From Sclerotiophoma versabilis (Eukaryota > Ascomycota > Dothideomycetes > Pleosporales > Didymellaceae), in the NCBI GenBank assembly GCA_012274445.1, contig JAAROD010000081.1, positions 248,001 to 312,000 on the forward strand: a stretch of DNA of 64,000 nucleotides, read 5' to 3'. Shown here in pieces: positions 45,105 through 59,991 of this stretch. The notes under the pieces were generated by a model. That model worked only from the letters and a program-made list of their open reading frames with translations. It did no database searches and had not been told where the DNA came from. How positions within the stretch are numbered: position 1 is the first letter of the stretch; every line of letters starts with the position of its first letter. A program made the position numbers and the translations under genes.

Positions 45105-48100
45105 CTATTCTTTTCTTCTAACCTTTATATTCTTATAAACTAACTCTATAGTTTCTAGAAGTACTATATATTATTACTCTATTAGTAACTATATTAATTA
45201 TATTAGATAACTTATAATAGTATCTTATTAATATTATATAAAGAAGAGTTTAGAGTACTGTATATTATTATTAAAGAAGAAGTATAGAAATTATTATTAT
45301 ATTAGCAGGTAGAAGTATGTTCTAGTTAAAGTTCTAATTCTAAACTTTAAGTAAATTAACTAAGAGTTAAATTACTTAGAATAATAAGAGGCAGAGGTAG
45401 ATATAGCTAAGTCTACTACTCTATAAGCTATTCTAGCTGCGTATATAAAGAAAGATTATATTTATAAAAAAAGAAAAATATTATAGTATTAGAAAAAATA
45501 GTAAGTAAATAGAGCTAGGTAGTATATTAAAGATCTTAAGGTGCTTAAAGCTATTAAGAGTATTAACTAAGATATTACTTAGCTAGAGAAGAGCCTAATA
45601 CCTAGGTTTCTAGCTCTTAATTAGAGTACCTTTATACTATCTATTCTAGAAAGTAATCTAAACTTTCTTTCTTTTAATAATACTAAGATAGGAGCTGTTA
45701 GTAGTTAATAAGGTTTATTACTAGTTTTTATATATTTTCTAAGTCTAGGTATCCTAACTACTTAATTAGGTACTAAGTACCTTTCTTAGTTTTTAAATAT
45801 ATTATTATTTTTTTAACTTTCTACTTATTATTACTATTAGCTTAGTAGTAGAAGTCTTTCTAGATTAGTATTCTTAGGTTAGTAGGTTCTAATAGTAAAA
45901 TATAGAATACTTAGTAAATCTTTATATTCTTAGGTAGCTTAAGTTAATAGTTAACTAGGCTAATTTACTTAGAAATAAAAAATAATTTAACTTTAACCTT
46001 ATTTAGTTTTTTTATAACTTTCTAGATTCTAAGATTTTTTATAAGAAGATAGACCTTATTCTTCTTCTTTAGCTAAAGTACTATTTTTTATTTCTAGTTA
46101 ATATATAAAATAGCTTATTCTTAAGCTTATATAATATTTTTAAGTAATTTCTAGTATACTTCTTTTAGTCTAACTACTAAAGCTATTACTAATTCTATTT
46201 AAATAGAGTAATTAAAAGATTAAGTAAAGAAACTTAAGTATTTTCTATAGTTTATAAAGAATAGTATTATACCCATTACTTCTAATAACTTATTATTATA
46301 TATAATCTATACTATAGGTAATAGAAAGACTTATTTATCTTATTTCTAGTTACTATAAATCTAAAGGTATATTTCTATAGTTTAATTTATTCTTTCTATT
46401 TATCTATCTATCTATAGATAATAGGCTATAGATAGCTTTTTCTTAGTACTTAATATAGTAAGTATTATAGTCTAATAGTTTAATATAAAAAGCTTATCTC
46501 TATTACTAATAATTAACTTAGGTATTCTATAGTAGTAGATAATCTAATTAATAAATACTATAGCTAAATATTATATAGTATAGCTATGTCTAAATAGTAT
46601 TATTTTAGTATATTTAGTAAAGTAATCTACTATAATAAAGATTAAGTTATAGGTATATTCTATAATAGAGTTCTTAGAGAGTAGTAGCTGCGTAATAAAA
46701 TCTATTATAATATTTATTTATAGTACTATAAGTAGCTCTATTACTTATATTTCTACATACTTAGTATATATACTATACTTATTCTATTAGTACTATACGT
46801 AGTTTCTAATAAACTTAGTAACCTTATTCTTTATATTAGAAAACTTATAATATTTTTTAATAAGTTCTATAGTATAGGTAATACTAGAGTATCTTTATAG
46901 TGTATTATTATAATATCTTAAGATAACTTCTTCTTAAAGTTCTTCTAGTACTTACTCTAGAATATATTATTTCTACTAAACTTATATTACTAAATTAAGC
47001 TACTATAATAGTTCTAATAACCTATTCTTATTAACTCTAAGAATAGTAAACTTATTAATTACTCTTTTACCTATAAGGTTATAGTATTAGCTAAGTATAT
47101 CTACTTTACTATTTTCTTTTTCTAGTATATATAGGATCTTAAACTTATACTAACTAAGTATTTCTAACTAGTATACTTAATACTAGTTTAGAACCTTAGT
47201 AGTAGTAAAATATACTAAGTTCTTATAATCTATATAGATAGTAAAATCTAAGTAGCTTTTTATATATACTTTCTAATATTAAAATATATTAATAATAGCT
47301 ATAAGCTTCTTATTATATATATTATAATATTCTTCTAGTACTGTAAACCTTTTTAAGTAGTAGGTAATTAGGTACTATTAACTATTTTATTTATAAGTAT
47401 TATATACTCTTAATACTAAATTTAGAATATCTATTTAAAAGTATATAAGCTTACTACTTCTAAATATAATTAGTATAGAAGGCTCTATATATACTTACTT
47501 AAGTAATTAAAAGGTATTTTTCTATACTTATTTCTACTTAAAAGATATATTTTTCTATATAAGTTTTATAAGTAGTAAGGCCTTTATAGAGTAGTTCTTA
47601 ATAAAGTATTAGTTAAAGTTAATAAACCTAAGAAATTCTAAAATTCTTTTAACTATAGTAGGTATTAGCTAATTCTTTATAACCTAGATTTTCTTTTTAC
47701 TTATCTTAACTCTATATCTTTCTTTAATATAGCTAAGAAACTTAACTTCTTTCTTATACTATTTATACTTTTCTAGTTTTAGCCTAAGGTCTACTATTAC
47801 TAAGTATTCTAATACTTATTATATATAGACCTTATATTCTTCTAGTATCTTACTATATACTATAATATTATTAAAGTATACTACTACTATAATATCTAGG
47901 TATACTTATAGTATATTAGTTAGCCTAAATAGTATAACTATATACTTATAATAACTATAATAGGTTCTAAATACTATCTTCTATTCTTTACCTTTCTTTA
48001 TATATATAAGGTTATATACTCTATATAAGTTAAGTATAGTAAAGAACTTTACTTCTAATAGCTAGTTCTATAACTTAGATATATTAGGTAGTAGATAATA

Positions 48101-48913
48101 ATTCTTAATAGTAATATTATTTAGCTTTTAATAGTTAATATAAAGCCTTAGCTTACTTTTTTTTTTTAGTATAAATAGAATAGAGAATTCTACTTAAGAT
48201 TTAGATTTTCTAATAAATTCTTTTATAAGGTTCTTTTTAATATACTTATATAATACCTTAAGCTCTTTCTTAGATAACTAGTATATAGGCCTAAAGAGTA
48301 GTTCTCTTTTCTTCTTAAGTTTAATTTTATAGTTCTAAGGTTAATACTTAGGTAGTACTTCTATAGATAACTCTTCTTTAAATATCTAGGTATATTATCT
48401 AGGTATATTATCTATATATATCTAGTATACTAGAAAGTATACTCTTATTCTTCTTAACTATTATAGAGGGGCTTTCTTTATCTATATAGTTAACTACTCT
48501 ATCTTAGTATATCTTATATATTAAAGAAATATTATTAATCTTATTCTTATTTACTAGCTATAATATATACTATATAGGTTTTAATATATTAGTACTATAT
48601 TTATATTATTTTAATAAAAGTCTTTTCTATATTTAGTTTATTTCTAGATTATACTATTATAACTAAGAAGGTTCTAGTATAATATTATATATAGCGTTTA
48701 TAAAGACGTCTAAAGTTAGTTTCTTATAGTACCTTTATATTTCTAGAGAGGCTACTATTACCTTATATATAATATATAGCTCTTTTAGTATTAATTCTCT
48801 ATTAGCTACTTAAAGTAAATAGGTATATTTCTTTATATATAGTATAAGGCCTACTTAGTATTTTACTATCTAGAATATATAGTTTACCTACGCTCTTAAG
48901 TCTAAAAGTACTA

Positions 48914-48918
48914 ATAAT
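48914..48918. repeat. Target-site duplication ATAAT of the nested Gypsy element (partner at 56,351-56,355)
   Basis: ATAAT precedes the left nested LTR and follows the right one exactly. The pair fixes both ends of the nested insertion. Confidence 0.85.
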
Positions 48919-49231
48919 TATAAGAAGCTAGCTGCTAAGAGCTGTATATAAGTAGAAACTAAATAAATTTAATACCTATCTACTAGTATAGAGTCTTATA
49001 TATATATACTAGAAAGTAGAAGGTATATAGAACCTATTTATAGAATTTATAATTCTCTAGTAGCCTTTATAGTAGTAATGTAGGCTCTAGTCTAGAGAGT
49101 TTAGAAAGCCTATTATAGAGACTAAAATTACTAGAGTTCTACTAAGAGCCTATAGAGCTAGAGCGTAATTAGCTAGAGTACCTAAGGCCTTCTATGCGCT
49201 AAGGCACTAGTCTAGAGCCTAGCCTGTTATA
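48919..49231 (-). repeat. Left (3') LTR of the nested Gypsy element, 313 bp
   Basis: It runs from TATAAGAAGCTAGC to AGCCTGTTATA and is of the same length as the right copy, with mostly transition differences and at least one transversion. Confidence 0.92.
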
Positions 49232-52200
49232 GTACCTCTCTACTATTTCTATGTTTATAAATAAACTTTTAGAGTAAAATAATAAACTAACTAGCTTAAC
49301 TTTATATTCTCTGCGTACCTATCTACTACTATTATACTTCTTTACTTATCTACCTACTTTACTTCTTTTATACTTTACTCTTACCTTATCTTATTATAGT
49401 AGGCCCTAGTAAGTGTAAAGCTAGCTCTAGTACTAGTTCTATAAGTTATTATACTTATCCTTTTTATTATAGTACTTTTCTTTAGTAAAGCAGAAGCTTA
49501 TAAGACTATTTATAGCTTTATAGTAGTAGCTCTTTTACTCTAAAAAGTATCTATAATATATAATACCTTTACTTTAATACCTACTAACTACTTATTTACT
49601 ATAGCCTAGTAAGATATTCTTACTCTATTTCTCTACTCTACCTAGCTGTATTATTACTAATTCTAATTATAAGCTTTTTAGTAATATTAATTTTAACACT
49701 CTTACTACTACTATTAATAGTTCTAGTAATATAATAAATAATAAGCCTAAGCTTAAGAACTCTTTTAGCTGCGCCTAGTATACTCTTAACTACTAGCTTT
49801 ATAATATTAATATAGATAAGTTAACTTATTCTAAGTATAAGTATAAGAAGTACTGCTATTATAGAGTAAGTTCTATAATCTCTTTATTTTTTAAGTATTT
49901 TCTTTTCTACTTAGTTAGTTACTAATCTCTAAATTCTATAGGCCTCTTATAAGACTTTTAAGTCTACTACTACTATTTACTATTTTTATAAGATCTAGCC
50001 TAATTCTAAGTACTATACTTTCTTTTTTACTAGCTTAGTATCTACTAAGAATAAGCGCGCTTTCTATTACTACTAAAATTTAGTAATAATATAAGATCTT
50101 TTATCTTAGCCTAGTAATAAGCTTAGGTACTATACTAACCTCTTAGACTATAAGGCTAAGGTTAAAGAAGAGCTTAAGAATTTTAATAATATTCTTAGTA
50201 TAACTTATAAGAGTATAAATCTTTAGAAGTAGATATTAAAAAAGATATACTCTAATTATAAAGTTCTAGAGGAAATTCTTATTTAGAATAAGCTGCTTAT
50301 AAGTTTCTTCTTAGAAATTATAATTTTCATTTTAGTCTAGCTAATATTTATAGCTTAACTCTCTATATAATATATTTATTATATAGTCTATAACTTAAGG
50401 TATACTTACCTAGGCCTATAATACTTCTAAGAATAATATTAGAAATAATACTACTATTATCTATTCTATAGTTAGAGCTTAGAAGAAGAAGATTATAGAA
50501 GCTACTAGAATTACTTAAGTTAAGAATTTCTCTAGTAATAATTAGGAGATACCTTCTGCTAACTAGTTAGTGTCTATTTCTAGTATTTTTAGTACTCTAG
50601 TATACCTCTATAATAGGTTTTTCTGTTAGTGTCTATATAGAAGTAACTAATCTCTAGTAGTATGGTAAATAAAACTTTCTTTTCTTTAGAATATTTTTCT
50701 TCTTCTAATTATATAGTTTCTTGTTTTTTCTTTTTAAGAGTTTTACTTCTTTATAGTAGCTATTTTATATAGTAGCTATATACTATTCTTCTTATTTAGA
50801 AGTATGGTATTCTTTACTAGAAGAGTTTACTAAAGAGTTCTAAGAAGAGTTTTAAGAGTAGGTTTCTCTAAGTATTATAGCTTCTAGCTATTTCTATAAT
50901 CTATCTGTCTAAAGTAGATAACTTTTTATAGTTAGACCTTAGTTTCTAGGTTTTCTTAGTATAGCCTTACTATACTACTAGGTACTAATAGTTCTTACTA
51001 TTTATTTTAGATAAGTATTCTCTATAGATAGCTTTAACTTCCTATTCTTTAGTAGAAGAGCTATTATTACCTATAATTACTAGAAGGCCTAGTTATAGGT
51101 TATTATTTATTTATTCTTTTAGAGAATTTTCTATATAGAAGTAGAGCCTATTTATATAGAATACTAGGTAAATTCTTTCTTTAATATTAAGTTTTATATT
51201 ATATAGAGAGATTATTTCTATTATAGTAAACTTTCTATTCTTCTAATTTAACTTCTAGCTAGCCTAATTATTAGAAAGGTAGTTTTTTAGTTTTAGCTAG
51301 ACTCTGTTACCTATATAGAGTTAGAGTACTTCTTTTTAGTATCTATTAGCTTAGAGTTCTTAGGCTTATTATACTTCTACTATCTTAGACTGTATAAATT
51401 CTATAGTTTTAGTAAACGTTTATACTATTATAGCTGCTACTTTTACTAGAGCTCTAGTATTCTAGTAGAGGTTTTTAGTAGTTAGGTCTAGGTCTTTCTG
51501 CACAGCATCTATATTATACCTATACTAGATAAAAAAGAGACTAATACCTATAGAACTTACTACTTATCTCTTAATAGTAATTTATACTGCTAGTACTTAG
51601 TATACCTATTTATTCTAGGTCTAGTCTATATAGGCTTAGAAGTAGGCTTCTATAACTAAGTTTATATATTTAGTACTACTATCTATTTATAGATAGAAGG
51701 CTATAAATAGTTTCTAGGTAATTTTTAGTATTTAGTATATAGTTTTCTAGAAGTTACTTAGAAATTATAATCCTTAATTAGAAACTATAGTGTCTAGTGC
51801 CTAATAGTATATAACTATATAGAAGATAAACGTATTAGAAACTATTTCTATAGATATATCTAGAAGAGAAATTAGAATTATATCTTTTAAGAGTTAGTTA
51901 GTAATAACTATTAGATTATTATTCTCTATACTTTCTAGTAGGTTAGTAATAAAGTCTATAGAGATTTTCTTTTATATATAACTTAGTAGTAGAAGTAGTT
52001 TTAATAGGCCTTATTTTAGTTCTCTTTAGAGTTTAGTTCTTCTATAGATATTATAGTTAAAGATATACTAGTAGAGTACTAAGAATATACCTAGCTAGAA
52101 GTATAATTGGAATAGAATATTAAATATACTTCCTTACTCTAGGTGCTCTATTATAGGTAATTAGTAGATATTATTTATAATTTATTTCTTTAGTGCTTCT

Positions 52201-55200
52201 AAGTTAGGTATCTACTTTCTTCTTCTATAATATAGTCTACCTTTCTTATCTAGTAAGTATTCTACTAGAGAGACCTTTAAGTTAATCTATAAAGAAAACT
52301 TTTAAGCACCTACTAATATAGCTTCTATTACTATCTAGTAGGTTTTATCTATTTAGGTAGTTTAAGTCTATAGTATCTTAAACGCATTTATATTATTATA
52401 GAGGCTTCTATTATATATATATATAGAAGTTTATTTATTAGTAGTTACTTAGTTTTATTCTTAAGTAAGTACTACTATAGTTTCCTTATTCTACTTTTAT
52501 AGTACTAGTACTAGCCTTTATTATTTTTATAAATAAGTAGTAACTAAGTAGCTATATATTATTAGTTAGGCTAGTTAGAAAGAGTTAGTATTTTAGAGGT
52601 AGGCAGTAAAAAACACTATAGCTTCTACCTCTTCTTCTTCTAAGAGGGGTTATATAACTATAGTAAATAGGCAGAGTAGTTAGAAGTATTAGGTTCTTTT
52701 CTAATTATTATTTGCTATATTAGGCATATTCTCTTCTCTTCTAGATAAAGTATCTACTTAGCTATTAACTTTCTCTAGCTAGTATATAAAAGTTAGGTTA
52801 AACTAGCTAAGAAGGCTTAACTATTAAATATAGTATTCTATTAGAAGTCTAGATTTATAGAAGTATTCTAGATTCTTATAGTCTATAATAACTATAAATT
52901 TCTTAACCTACTTTAGCTTAGTATTCTATTTCTATAAGTACTTAATAACTACTAGTATCTTTTTATTATAGATTATATAGTTTACTTCTACTTTAGAATT
53001 CTTAGTAGAGAAGTAAGCTACTATTTAAAAGGTACTATCTTTACTAAACTAGGAGAGTACTTCTTCTATTACCTATCTAGAGGCATTATATTCTAGAACT
53101 ATCTTTAGATCTAGGTTAAAGTTAGCTAGAGTAGGTTCTATAATAAAGGCTTTCTTTATTATCTTAAAGGCCTTATATTAGGTAGGTCTCTATTTAAAGT
53201 TAGAGTTCTTTTTAGTTAACCTTGTTAAGAGTTCTGCTATAGATAAAAATCTATTAATAAACTATTAGTAAAAGTTAGTAAATCTAAGAAAACGTTAGAT
53301 ACCTTTTACTATCTTAGAAGCTTTCTATACCTTAATTACTATAACTTTCTCTAGGTCTATTCTAATACTCTTCTTAGCTTTAATAATAAATCTAAGGTAT
53401 TTAGTAGACTAAATAGAGAATTTACTCTTCTTATATCTAGATATAGGCTAGCTTTACCTAGTTTTTATATAATCTTAAGTACCTTCTATTTATATTCTTT
53501 TTAACTTCTACTAGAGTAGATTAGTATGTTATTAATATAAGTAGAGCACTATTTATTAAGGTATTCTTAGAGTATCTAGTTAATATACTATTAGAAGGTA
53601 CTAGAAGTATTAGCTAACCTAAATAGTATTACTAACTATTTATAGAGGCTAAAACAGGTCTAGAAGGTAGGTTTCTATTTATTTCTATCTAATATATAGA
53701 TCTTATAGAAGGCTTAGATTATATTAACTTTAGTAAACTACTTTACTTTTAAGATTTTAGATAGTATTTTATATATTAATAAAAGAGAGTATTAGTTCTT
53801 CTTTATAATAGTATTTAGTACTTAGTAGTCTATATAGAACCTTAGTTCTCTACCTAGTTTCTTTATAAAGAGAACTAGGGCTAATATACTTAACTTACTA
53901 ACTTATATAAATTCTTTATCTAGGTAGCTAGTTAGTTATTACCTAAGTACTAAGAGTTCTTCTCTAGATATGTTATAAAGTAGACTCTAGAGAATAGTAG
54001 CTGGTTTCCTATTTTCTTCTATTAACTCTATAGAGTAGTTAATATCTAGTCCTTAGTAAAGAGTAAGCTTATTAGCCTCTATTTTTAAGAACGTCTAGTA
54101 TTTACTTTTTAGATAGTCTAGTAGAACTATTTATAGGTCTACTAACTTTTTTTTCTTAAGTACCTTCTAAATATCTACTATTAAAGTAGAGAAGACTATA
54201 GTGTTTAGGTCTTTATAAGACCTCTTTTATAGAGCCTAGAATAGAGCTAATTTTACTTATTATATAACTTAGTTAGGTTTAATTTCTTTTTAGCTTCTTA
54301 CTTATATTTTAGAAAAGTATATAAATATTAACTTTTTTATAGGTACTTGTATTATATTATACTAGTCTATCTAGAGCTATTATAGTATAAGGTTATATTC
54401 TTCTTTATCTACTAGAATATAAGCCTATATAGTTTCTTTATATCTATCTATATCTAGATTAAACTTAGTTACTTCTATAATCTATAATATCTTTCTAGTA
54501 ATACTAGTTATTCTTCTTTTATAAGCTTAGGTGTGTAATAGTTTATATTTCTTTATAAATTTAGAAGAGATAATTCTATAGGTTAGATAACTAGTATTAA
54601 TTAGTATATATACTATAGCTGTTTTATCTACTAGTATATAGAGGGATATAGGTTTACTATTTAGCTACTGCTAGTAGAATTCTCTAACAGATTTATTTTT
54701 CTTTACTTTCTTACTTCTTAACTCCTATCTACGTCTATAGGCAGAAGTAGCTAGTTTTCTAAGTTAGATTTCTCTAATTTAGAAATTTCTTCTAGAGTAT
54801 TAGTTATAGTTATAGCTTTTACCTAGATTCTATTAGGCCTTTTTACTAGTTTAAGTTTATATTAGTTTATATAGTAGCTATTCTTTCTATAATATATATA
54901 CTAGTTATTAGACTTCTATTTTTCTATTATTTCTTAGAGCTGCTATTCTACTCTCTTATAGTTATCTAGTTCTATATAACCTATATAGGCCTTAGTAGCC
55001 TTCTAATCTATTTTATTATTATTATTAGGTTTTTTATTACCTCTATTAAAGTTTATATTAATATAACTTTATACTTATTCTATATTAATATCTACCTTAA
55101 AGACTCTTACTATAAGTATCTAGAGGTTTTATTCTTCTAGAATATCTACTAATATTATTTTCTCTTAGAGATCTAGATAGAGTACTAATATATACCTTGT

Positions 55201-56037
55201 CTTAAGGTTCTAGGTATTATTTTCTTCTACTATATTATATACTAGTCAGATAAATTCTATATTAAAGGTCTTTAGAGACTAATTATATTTCTTTATTATA
55301 ATTATTTAGAGCTTCTAATATAAGATGTTTCTTAAATAAGAAGTCTTTATACTATTTATCTAGAAATACCTAGAAGTTATCTATTATTCTATCTAGGTTC
55401 TAATCTTTCTATAAAAGGCCTATATATATAGCTTATTCTTCTAGATAGTTAAATATATATACTACTCTAATACTAGAGTAGTCTTTTAGTAATATAAGTT
55501 TATTAATTATCTAGAATCTAAATATTTAGTATACTTATCTATTTCTACTAAACTTCTCTATATTTAGGAATTTAGTTAGTTAAGAGGAGTAGTAATACCT
55601 AATATTAGGTATTACTATTATAGATAAAGTATTAGAGTTTAAGTTCTATTAACTTATAAGCTACTATACTTAAGTTTTAACTAGGTAGGTAATATATTTC
55701 TAGAGTTAGTTGTTTTAAGACTTCTTAGAGGCGCTTATTAGAACTAGTAGCTTAGCACTAGGTAGTACTAATATATTCTCTAGTAATTATAACTATAGTA
55801 GATAGTTTACTAGGTTTATTATAGCTCTGTTTAGAGCTTCTTCTTACTATTTCTTAGAGGAGGTTATAATAGCTTAGTATTATACTTTACTATAGATGTC
55901 TAACCTTAAGTTATTTCTATTATATAACTTAATTCTGTAGTTTAATAGGCGCCTTATAGTATTATTAGTAGTTCTATTTATTCTAGGTAGTAACCTTTAG
56001 TACGTGTTAGTAGAAGAAAAGAGTAATTAAATTTAAT

Positions 56038-56350
56038 TATAAGAAGCTAGCTACTAAGAGCTATATATAAGTAGAAACTAAATAAATTTAATACCTATCT
56101 ACTAGTATAGAGTCTTATATATATATACTAGAAGGTAGAAGGTATATAGAACCTGTTTATAGAATCTATAATTCTCTAGTAGCCTTTATAGTAGTAAGGC
56201 AGGCTCTAGTTTAGAGGGTTTAGAGGGCCTATTATAGAGACTAAAATTACTAGAGTTCTACTAAGAACCTATAGAGCTAGAGCGTAATTAGCTAGAGCGC
56301 CTAAGGCCTTCTATACGCTAAGGTACTAGTCTAGAGCCTAGCCTATTATA
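56038..56350 (-). repeat. Right (5') LTR of the nested Gypsy element, 313 bp
   Basis: It matches the left LTR end to end and is followed by ATAAT. Unlike the Copia LTRs, neither copy has an unmutated edge, as expected when the element lies inside another mutated repeat. Confidence 0.92.
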
Positions 56351-58525
56351 ATAATACTACTCTATTTAACTTAATAGGTAGTCTAATAAGTAAGCTGTCT
56401 CTAATAGTACTTAGAAATTACTTAGTAGAGTACTCTTTTAGTACTTACCTATAAAAGTTTCTTTATTACTAAATCTATAAATAATCTTACTACCTTTATA
56501 TAGCTTATAGTTTAGGTTAAAGTAATACTACTAGTATAGATTATAGTAGAAACTATTAATAATTAGTTATATATATATAATTATCTAGTAGTTATTAGTA
56601 CCTAGAAAGTATAGCTTAGAATACTTATTCTAGAAATATATTTTATATATATTATTCTTATAATTATACTATTATTTTCTATATATAGTACTAGAAGTTA
56701 GAAACTATTTCTTTTTTAGTTTTTCTAATTTATATATATAATAGGTGTTATATATATATACTATCTATAATAGCTTTCTATAATTTAAATTTTAGTAGTT
56801 TAAGGTATACTCTAGTTATAGGTTTAGAAGTAATACTAGCTTCCTATTAAAGTTAGGCTTATTTCTACTTTAGTTATTTTTTTCTTATTACTTAAGCTCT
56901 TATTATATAGTATAGTTACTAGCACTAAGTTTATTAAAATTAAGTTTCTACTAATCCTATTAGAATTTACTTAGGTTATTAACGTATTATTATTCTATAT
57001 AAGTTTACAGTGCTATTTATTATAGTTTTATATTAATACTTTTAGTAATCTAATTATAGTTCTTCTAAAAGATAGTATTATTATCTTAGAATTTCTAATA
57101 TACTAGTTCTATATCTATATACTTATTAAATTTATATATATCTATATTATACTAACTTACTTTAGTATTAAAGGCGTAGATAATACCTCTATTTACTTCT
57201 TATCTAGTAGTATTATATAGTTATTAGAATATTATAGGCTATTTATACCTATATACCTTTAGTTCTTATTTATATATCTATTCTATCTATTCTATAGGTT
57301 ATTCTATTAGGTTCTATAGGTACTTCTACTATATATCTAACTTCTAGTATAGTATAGGTGCTTAGCTTTAGATATTTTATATATTCTTATTAGATAGTGT
57401 AATATAATTACTATTAGGTCTAGTTTTAGAGTCTTCTATAAGACGTTCTATATTATTAGTAAGAACTTTCTATTTATTACTAATATTTATATTCTTATAG
57501 ATAAGTATATTAAGCTGTTAAACTACCTCATTCTTAGATTAATAGTTCTTAGTATATTAGCCTTACTTACTATATCTATAATAAGTTACTTTAGACTTAT
57601 TCTTTCTATTACTACTCTTACTTTATTAATTCTATCTTAGTTCTAGTCTCTTATTAATATTAGACAGGTCTATAGCTTCTAGTCTATAGTAACTACTACT
57701 AGTACTATTATATATATAGTGTTTAGTATTTAGCTAGTAGTAGTTACCTTTACAGTTTTCTTAGTTAAGGTTATTATACTATAGGTTATAAAGAGGTAGG
57801 TAAGTAGTATAAGCTAGTATTTACGTATATAGGTTCTCTTATAATTTCTACTATAGTTTATATTACTTAATATTAATATTAATTACTATATTAACTAGAG
57901 AGTTAAAGTTATTAGTAGATATAGTAGTTTATATTAATTTCTTCTTAACTTATAGTTTTAATTCTTATTAGAATATTATTATTAATATAGTATTCTCCTA
58001 GCTAGTATATATAGCTAGCTACTAAAACTTAGTAGTATAGTTAGTAGCTAATATAGTTTACTTAATATATTAGATATTATAATATATAATAGTTAGTTTA
58101 TTATATACACTAAATACTTAGCGTATCTAGTTCTTAAATAGGTTAAAGTCTTTAATCTATATTTTAATATTAGTAGATGTTTCTTCTTTATAGTAATACT
58201 AAATAAAGAGTTTAATTTATATAAATACGTAATTCTTTATAAATATAGAGATAAGTGTTATATATTTCTTCTTAGAGATATATTCTCTCTATAATATAAA
58301 GAAGAGGTTAAATTTAATAAGCTAGTTTTCTAGTTTTTTATAAGTACTATTAAAGGTCTTAGGCTTAGCTACTAGGTATATACTTATAGATATAGAGGCT
58401 GTTATACCTTTATTTAATTCTTTATCTATATTAAGGTTATTATAAATATAGTTATATAATATATTAGAGTTACTAGAGGTAGTATAGAATTCTAAAGTAG
58501 TACTTATCTTTAGAGGTGTTTAAAG

Positions 58526-58766
58526 TATTAAAGTTATACTTCTAAGTAAAGCTTATAAGCACTATTTATATTAGTTCTTAGAGATAAGCGCTAGTATAGA
58601 AAGGTCTATAAGAGTAGAGGTTATTACCTAGTAAAACACTATAATAATAGAAGGTAATAATAAGTAGTATAGAGTAGACTATCTAGCTTAAGAGTTAGAG
58701 TTAAGATTCTAAAGATAAACTTAATTAACTAAGTTAAATATAAACTATAAGAGTTATATTTCTACT
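58526..58766 (-). repeat. Truncated 5' LTR of the outer Gypsy element
   Basis: About 241 bases match the first part of the 44,601 LTR (plus-strand view). Similarity stops abruptly after TTTCTACT, where a different AT-rich sequence begins. The 80 bases to its left (58,446-58,525) are element interior, shared with 60,496-60,577 in inverted orientation. Confidence 0.85.
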
Positions 58767-59519
58767 AACTTTATACTTACTAGAAGATAATACTTATAAA
58801 TAAGTAACTAGAGTTAGTCTAATAATATATATAGTATTACTTATTAATAAGTAATAATATATAATACTTATTAATATATATATTATATATATTATACTTA
58901 CTAATAAGTATATTATATAACTATATAAAGAGAGGTTCTTTCTAACTCTACTTCTAGCTTATAGGTAAGAGCTTTAGTTAGCTACTTAATTATTATACTA
59001 CTTTACCTATATAGAATTATAATATTACCTTATAAAGGTTATCTAGTATATTAATAGCTTAGTATACTTTAAGGTACCTTATAGATAGCTATAGTATATT
59101 ACTAAAAGAGATTTATATCTTAACTAAGAGCTTAAAGTAAAAGCTATACCTAAGCTTTCTAAGACGTGTTAATAATAGCTTATTATTAAGATATTAGTAT
59201 AGAAAGAGTACTTTAGTAGAGGCTAAGTAAAAGTAGCTTACTTACTTATTAGCTTACTTACCTATAAGGTATATTAATACTCTATTATATAGTAGCCTAT
59301 CTACTAACCTAGCCTATAAGGTATATAGGTATAGTTACTAGCTTACTTATAGAGTATATTACTATATTACTAGAGTTTAAATATTAAGTATTACCTAGTA
59401 TAGTAGCCAGAGCCTATATTATTCTTAATATAGAGAATTCTTCTATAGATATAGAGAGTTGGGCTTTCTATAGTACTAGAGTTAACTCTTCTACTAAGAA
59501 ACTAGATTTAATACTTATA
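58767..59519. other. AT-rich RIP-mutated DNA of unknown origin
   Basis: It includes a low-complexity stretch of TATTAATAAG/CTTATTAATA palindromic words near 58,830-58,930. No gene or recognisable element end was found. It replaces the missing half of the outer element's right LTR. Confidence 0.5.
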
Positions 59520-59991
59520 TATAGTTATATATCTTACTTTTATAATATAAGAGTAATAGAATATTAGACTCTAAAGCTAGAGATACTAAAGAAGAAGGTT
59601 ATAATATAAGATAGAATAATATAAACAGCTATAGAGTTAGTTAGTAAACTATAGACTATTTACTAGAGACTAGTAAATAGGTAGAAAGGCACTATATATA
59701 AAGAGGTTACTCTACCTAGAGTACCTTTTAGTTCTTCTAGGCTAAAGAGCCTAATAAGCCTAATAACTAGAACTTATACTTATTATATAATTCTATCTCT
59801 TACTCTTATAGTATAAGAGTAAATAGAATATTAGACTATAAAGCTAAAAGTACTAAAAAGAAGATTATAATATTAAAAAGAAAGATATAGATAGCTATAG
59901 AGTTTATTAGTAAACTATAAACTATTTACTGGAGACTAGTAAACAGACTAGATAGAACTATATATAGTAAGGTTACCTTATCTAATATACC
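59520..59991. repeat. Two tandem copies of a repeat of about 266 bp carrying the GTACC insertion site
   Basis: The copies run from about 59,520 and from about 59,786. Both contain TATAAGAGTA...ATAGAATATTAGACT and ...GAGACTAGTAAA...GGTTAC. The first copy continues uninterrupted through GTACC (59,721-59,725). The second stops at the equivalent ATACC (59,987-59,991), directly against the inverted 504-bp LTR. Confidence 0.75.

Larger units (their letters stand above)
48919..56350 (-). mobile_element. Nested Gypsy-type LTR retrotransposon, complete but RIP-degraded
   Basis: This 7,432-bp element is bounded by two 313-bp direct LTRs and the ATAAT duplication, and is inserted inside the outer Gypsy element. 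On the minus strand it reads TYINNILIYSSRS at about 53,515-53,560, a reverse-transcriptase core with both Asp codons turned to Asn (YIDDILIYSS in live elements). A CCHC zinc-knuckle pattern (C-x2-C-x4-H-x4-C, all Cys/His codons mutated to Tyr codons) lies at about 54,860-54,905, upstream in transcription. Gag knuckle before reverse transcriptase confirms the orientation. Purine-rich GAGAGGTAC abuts the left LTR as a polypurine tract. Stops fill every frame. Confidence 0.88.
44601..58766 (-). mobile_element. Gypsy-type (Ty3-like) LTR retrotransposon, RIP-degraded, interrupted by a nested element
   Basis: The left LTR is 504 bp (44,601-45,104). The right LTR (58,526-58,766) is a fragment matching 241 bases of it. 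On the minus strand, about 47,830-47,900 reads VVYFNNIIVYSKILEE, a Gypsy reverse-transcriptase core (YFDDIIVYSK before RIP), so the element faces left and its 5' LTR is the truncated right one. Removing the nested element leaves about 6.7 kb, near 7 kb with the missing LTR half, a usual Gypsy size. The interior is almost devoid of CpA, TpG and CpG. Domains other than reverse transcriptase were not resolved. Confidence 0.8.
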
